A stretch of DNA of 9,934 nt from assembly GCA_947306605.1 (NCBI GenBank), contig CAMZHB010000036.1:1-9934 (forward strand). Reading direction: 5' to 3'. This stretch comes from an uncultured Prevotellaceae bacterium. Lineage in GTDB: Bacteria; Bacteroidota; Bacteroidia; Bacteroidales; Bacteroidaceae. Positions 7,780 to 9,934 of the stretch are shown piece after piece (positions within the stretch are counted from its first letter, which is position 1; the number at the start of each line of letters is the position of its first letter). The notes below the pieces were generated by a model. That model searched no databases. It had not been told where the DNA came from and worked only from the letters and a program-made list of their open reading frames with translations. The position numbers were made by a program, and so were the translations under genes.

Positions 7780-7797
7780 CCAAAAAGCCATTTTTGG
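7780..7797. repeat. Perfect 7-base inverted repeat in the operon leader
   Basis: CCAAAAA (7780-7786) and TTTTTGG (7791-7797) flank a four-base centre. It lies 62-79 bases upstream of the first operon gene and just downstream of the nearer candidate -7 box, so it would span the probable transcription start. It could be an operator or a leader hairpin; the sequence alone does not decide. Confidence 0.5.
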
Positions 7798-7802
7798 CGA
7801 TG

Positions 7803-7889
7803 TAAAGTTAAGCATTCTTTTTTGAAAAAAGCTGTCAGCATTCAATGAAAATGAATCAAAATAAATCATTTTCTTGTCTTTTTGCCAAA
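7803..7889 (-). promoter_or_regulatory. Candidate promoter region of the four-gene operon
   Basis: Two minus-strand -7 boxes each differ from TAnnTTTG by one base. TAACTTTA (7803-7810) has no clear -33 element. TTATTTTG (7857-7864) has TTTG 21 bases upstream (7886-7889). The operon needs a promoter here because a terminator at 8210-8243 separates it from the gene upstream and the next start is 7718. Which box is used is undecided, and an activator may compensate for a weak core. Confidence 0.35.
7811..7843. repeat. Direct repeat AGCATTC, two copies
   Basis: AGCATTC occurs at 7811-7817 and 7837-7843, 26 bases start to start. On the minus strand these are GAATGCT boxes directly upstream of the TAACTTTA box, where an activator would bind. 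A seven-base match is short and could be chance. Confidence 0.3.
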
Positions 7890-7911
7890 CAAACCACACG
7901 AAGACCGCCAA

Positions 7912-7943
7912 TTTGTCTTTTTTCGACCCCACACGTATCTTTG
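7912..7943 (+). promoter_or_regulatory. Consensus Bacteroidetes promoter on the plus strand
   Basis: TTTG at 7912-7915 and TATCTTTG at 7936-7943 are separated by exactly 20 bases, an ideal match to TTTG-N19-21-TAnnTTTG. It points away from the operon, toward the structured segment at 8051-8112, with transcription expected to start near 7948-7950. No annotated-type gene follows on this strand. Confidence 0.62.
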
Positions 7944-8055
7944 TTTTCACTCTATGTATTTCCTTTTTTCGCCGCCGGTCATGTCAAAAATTTTTACTAA
8001 AAAACAAGCGTTTTGCAACTTGCTGATTTTCACCGGATATCAAATCAGGCAAAAC

Positions 8056-8091
8056 AGAAACGGCATTTCAAACGTTTGAAGCGGCGTTTCT
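8056..8091. repeat. Long interrupted palindrome with a perfect 14-base core
   Basis: Outer arms AGAAACG (8056-8062) and CGTTTCT (8085-8091) enclose the perfect palindrome TTCAAACGTTTGAA (8067-8080). Only two internal pairs are mismatched and one is a G-U. The pairing can extend outward to 8051/8096 with a single mismatch. It is either a strong RNA hairpin or a dyad binding site for a dimeric regulator. Confidence 0.72.
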
Positions 8092-8112
8092 GATTTTTGA
8101 AACACCGCTTTT
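8081..8112 (+). terminator. Terminator-like hairpin that competes with the upstream palindrome
   Basis: GCGGCGTTTC (8081-8090) pairs with GAAACACCGC (8099-8108) over 10 positions with one mismatch, followed by TTTT (8109-8112). The left arm is also the right arm of the palindrome at 8056-8091, so the two structures exclude each other. As a simple terminator the T run is short. Confidence 0.45.
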
Positions 8113-8209
8113 GAGCACCGAAATCCGGCCCTATTCCAAAAAAGTCAAAGCTGTTAACCATTTTCAGGCCAGTCGCCCACGGTTTCCGCCCGTCCGGCGT
8201 TTCAATTAG

Positions 8210-8243
8210 AAAAGGGGAGCAACCGTCCGTGCGGTCGCTCCCC
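8210..8243 (-). terminator. Strong rho-independent terminator of the frameshifted exported-protein gene
   Basis: On the minus strand GGGGAGCGACCG pairs with CGGTTGCTCCCC over 12 positions with one G-U, around a six-base loop, followed by TTTT (8213-8210). It starts 28 bases after the TGA at 8272-8274. This is the clearest terminator in the window and makes read-through from that gene into the operon unlikely. Confidence 0.88.
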
Positions 8244-8271
8244 ATATTAACCATGAAGAAATCTTGTTGTG

Positions 8272-8733
8272 CTACTTGGTCACGGCCACTTTCTTGCCGC
8301 CCACAATGTAAATGCCTTTGGAAAGCCCTTTCGTGCCGTTGGGCGCAACCCGTCTGCCATCGAGACTGTAAACGGGGTCCTGGGCGTTGTCGGATTTCAG
8401 GGCTTTCGCACCCATCAGTTCGAGCGCCTCGGCCGAAGGCACATGCAACCGTACCGCACCACTTTTAAGGTTGTCGTTGCGTGTTATATAACCTCCTTTT
8501 CCATATTCTTCAAAAGGAATCGACACATCACCCCACAGGCCACCGGTGAGCCCGCCACTCTTGCAGGGAACCAGATTCCAATGGTACCTGTTATCCTCTT
8601 TTATGGCATATTCACACGATGTGTCCCTCGCTGTCATCGCAACCCAAATACGTGTTGCGTGCAAGGTTTTTAACGGAATAGGTACCCTCGCCCGTCTTGG
8701 TGATTTGCCACACAAACGAAGCGTCGTCCTCAC
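8272..8733 (-). CDS. C-terminal part of the frameshifted exported protein
   Basis: A 153-residue frame whose first 40 residues (MRTTLRLCGK...) overlap the upstream coding frame and look like out-of-frame sequence. From about residue 41 (EYAIKEDN, near 8613) it is genuine protein ending in a beta-rich domain and the tail VYSLDGRRV ... GIYIVGGKKV. It is not an independent gene: it has no signal peptide although its tail is of an exported type, and no promoter of its own is seen. Confidence 0.6.
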   Translation of the reverse strand: MRTTLRLCGKSPRRARVPIPLKTLHATRIWVAMTARDTSCEYAIKEDNRYHWNLVPCKSGGLTGGLWGDVSIPFEEYGKGGYITRNDNLKSGAVRLHVPSAEALELMGAKALKSDNAQDPVYSLDGRRVAPNGTKGLSKGIYIVGGKKVAVTK

Positions 8734-9793
8734 TAATTGACGTCCACCACAGCAGACCGTCGCTTCGCGCTTGATAAGCTGGCGGAGAGAATTTTACTCC
8801 CGAACCACGAAGAGGAATGTTGTCAATGATAATATAGTAGAGACCATCGGTCAGGGGAACCCGGCTGGCCAGAACAGCATCATAAGCAGCCTTCAACTTA
8901 TAGTACATTACCTCGTATTCTATTTCTTCATGACAACAATAATCAAACATATCCAGTGCTTCCACTAAAGCTTCTTCGAAAGCAATGATTTCATCTTCAC
9001 CGCAGCAGCCGGGGTCGGTACCGGCAACGAATTCTCCACCATAATAAATTTTAGTATACAGCAGCGACAATTTATCTTCCCAACTCTGCGTAGATTCCAC
9101 TCTCATCACATTCCAGCCCGCCATTTCAGTGGCTGTGCCGTAGTAGGTGTAGGTGTAATGCCAGAAGTGACCCAAATGATACCAGGTACCGACATTTTCT
9201 CCTTCATCATTCTTTGTTACCACATAGTGGGAGAAGACGGCACCGTAGTCGGGATCTTCATCGTACCTCTTCAGCATGGTAGTCCTTACGCCTTCGTAGG
9301 TGTCAATAGACTGGATGACGAACGAGGTGGCTTTGTCAAGCGAAGGCGTCGTGTGTAAAATGATGCCGTCGGTTACTTGTGGGAAGGCTTCAATATACTC
9401 TCCCGTTTTCTTGTTCTTCAGGAAAAAGGCCTGATACTCTTTGTTTTCCAGCGTGGTGATTTTGCCGGCATCCACCAGTATCCACACGTTGGCTTCAGTG
9501 AGTTTTTGGCCCGTTGGGTCTGAATTGTTATTCGCATCCAACGTGTCCGTCTTGGCCAACGACATCCCTATCTGATTGCCATTGGCCTCTACGATATAAC
9601 CACAAAGAAATTGGGCCATCCCCAAATCAACAGCAATGTCATGATTTATCGTTCCGCCATTGCTTAACAATACCTCATCGTTTGCCGTCAGTTCTGTCCA
9701 CTTGTAGGGGGCACCTGCATACAACTCCTGAGCCATTGCATGCTGACTTGTCATACAACCCACAAGGACAATGTAACATAACCACTTCTTCAT
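8612..9793 (-). CDS. N-terminal part of the frameshifted exported protein
   Basis: A 393-residue open frame starting MKKWLCYIVLVGCMTSQ, ending abruptly at TGA after GCDDSEGHIV. It holds the signal peptide and the whole cysteine-pair region. If the frameshift is real, this truncated product would be exported but would lack the C-terminal sorting-like tail. Start choice is supported by the signal peptide and by the promoter 60 bases upstream. Confidence 0.8.
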   Translation of the reverse strand: MKKWLCYIVLVGCMTSQHAMAQELYAGAPYKWTELTANDEVLLSNGGTINHDIAVDLGMAQFLCGYIVEANGNQIGMSLAKTDTLDANNNSDPTGQKLTEANVWILVDAGKITTLENKEYQAFFLKNKKTGEYIEAFPQVTDGIILHTTPSLDKATSFVIQSIDTYEGVRTTMLKRYDEDPDYGAVFSHYVVTKNDEGENVGTWYHLGHFWHYTYTYYGTATEMAGWNVMRVESTQSWEDKLSLLYTKIYYGGEFVAGTDPGCCGEDEIIAFEEALVEALDMFDYCCHEEIEYEVMYYKLKAAYDAVLASRVPLTDGLYYIIIDNIPLRGSGVKFSPPAYQARSDGLLWWTSISEDDASFVWQITKTGEGTYSVKNLARNTYLGCDDSEGHIV

Positions 9794-9852
9794 AGTCGTC
9801 TTGGCTTAATGAATTATTCTGTTGTCTTTGCCTAACGTTATTATTATTTCTG

Positions 9853-9884
9853 CAAAAGTAAAAAAAAACAATGATTTACGCAAA
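9853..9884 (-). promoter_or_regulatory. Consensus promoter of the exported-protein gene
   Basis: On the minus strand TTTG (9881-9884) precedes TACTTTTG (9853-9860) by exactly 20 bases, a full match to the Bacteroidetes vegetative promoter. Transcription should start near 9847, giving a leader of about 55 bases before ATG 9793. Confidence 0.7.
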
Positions 9885-9920
9885 ACATAAAAAGAAAAAA
9901 ATTCTGATAAACAACAATTT

Positions 9921-9934
9921 TACCCTTTTGGGTA
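9921..9934. repeat. Short inverted repeat at the window edge
   Basis: TACCC (9921-9925) and GGGTA (9930-9934) flank TTTT. It is cut by the window end, so longer arms cannot be ruled out. It could belong to an upstream terminator or an operator, or be chance in AT-rich DNA. Confidence 0.3.

Larger units (their letters stand above)
7949..8112 (+). ncRNA. Candidate small RNA or peptide-coding transcript of about 150-165 nt
   Basis: A transcript starting after the consensus promoter at 7912-7943 would run to hairpins at 8051-8096 and 8081-8108, each followed by a short T run (8094-8098 and 8109-8112). That gives a complete small transcription unit lying entirely between protein genes. It could instead encode a 32-residue peptide from ATG 7981 to the TGA at 8077-8079 (MSKIFTKKQAFCNLLIFTG...), or 41 residues from ATG 7954. 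Neither start has a Shine-Dalgarno sequence, which is uninformative in Bacteroidetes. The stop codon falls inside the first hairpin. No known RNA family is recognised. The unit is inferred from promoter and structure only. Confidence 0.4.
7719..8271. other. Intergenic control region without a convincing protein gene
   Basis: About 550 bases between the stop of the frameshifted exported protein and the first operon gene. Reading plus: operon leader and candidate minus-strand promoters (7719-7889), a consensus plus-strand promoter (7912-7943), a structured segment with alternative hairpins (8051-8112), and the minus-strand terminator of the neighbouring gene (8210-8243). I see nothing recognisable in 8113-8209 except a third copy of the CGGCGTTTC motif at 8195-8203. 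Short open frames here lack family resemblance. Confidence 0.7.
8272..9793 (-). pseudogene. Exported protein of unknown function with T9SS-like C-terminal tail, frameshifted
   Basis: Two frames join into one protein of about 506 residues; the 1522-base span is one more than a multiple of three. The first frame (ATG 9793 to TGA 8612-8614) gives a signal peptide with likely cleavage AMA|Q at residue 21; LVGC at 10-13 is also lipobox-like. Then comes a beta-rich body with two adjacent-cysteine pairs (Cys263-264, Cys286-287), and TDGLYYIIID ... FVWQITKTGEGTYSVKN ... TYLG, a pattern like trefoil-type or ricin-like repeats. The second frame continues with EYAIKEDNRYHWNLVP and ends PVYSLDGRRV ... 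LSKGIYIVGGKKVAVTK, resembling a type IX secretion sorting domain. Removing one T near 8614 would restore GHIVEYAIKED. The function is not recognised. It has its own promoter and terminator, and looks more AT-rich than the operon. Confidence 0.75.

Noticed and set aside
8160..8215. A GTTTCAATTA-like string that recalls CRISPR repeat ends
   Set aside because: There is only one copy, with no regularly spaced repeats and no cas genes in the window.
8045..8254. A 69-codon minus-strand frame between the unknown exported-protein gene and the operon
   Set aside because: It starts beside the neighbouring stop, runs straight through the strong terminator at 8210-8243 and through the palindrome, and has no family resemblance.

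Overview
The window looks like chromosome of a Bacteroidales bacterium, most likely Prevotellaceae-like. The evidence is a Bacteroidetes-style cysS, two promoters matching the TTTG-N20-TAnnTTTG consensus, start codons that mostly lack Shine-Dalgarno sequences, DUF1080 and Tat-exported Gfo/Idh/MocA proteins, and a C-terminal tail resembling a type IX secretion sorting domain. Every convincing protein gene is on the minus strand, so the window reads from right to left.

Layout, right to left. At 9934-8272, a strong promoter drives one exported protein of unknown function, broken by a frameshift near 8614 and closed by a strong terminator at 8210-8243. At 8271-7719 there is a 550-base non-coding stretch. 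It holds a plus-strand promoter followed by overlapping, mutually exclusive hairpins (a candidate small RNA of about 150-165 nt), and the control region of the next operon. At 7718-880 there is a tight four-gene operon: (1) a secreted DUF1080 protein (3-keto-disaccharide hydrolase family); (2) a Tat-exported Gfo/Idh/MocA oxidoreductase, broken by a one-base deletion at 6538-6541; (3) a 1058-residue secreted HEAT-repeat protein ending in a DUF1080 domain; (4) a cytoplasmic Gfo/Idh/MocA oxidoreductase whose start overlaps the previous stop as TAATG. A terminator at 777-823 ends the operon. At 673-1 is the 5' part of cysS (cysteinyl-tRNA synthetase), with its own promoter, running off the window.

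The operon fits the 3-keto-glycoside route of sugar breakdown. An NAD(P)-dependent Gfo/Idh enzyme oxidises the C3 hydroxyl of a glycoside and a DUF1080 enzyme cleaves the 3-keto-glycoside. The signal peptides place both DUF1080 proteins and one oxidoreductase outside the cytoplasm; the second oxidoreductase has no signal and could reduce imported 3-keto sugar. The substrate cannot be read from the sequence. No SusC/SusD pair, transporter, regulator or classical glycoside hydrolase lies in the window.

Two of the six main genes carry single net frameshifts, in otherwise well-preserved reading frames. This could be assembly or sequencing error, or recent inactivation. The items most worth a second look are the structured RNA candidate at 7912-8112, the HEAT/double-DUF1080 protein, and the frameshift that separates a Tat signal from its enzyme.
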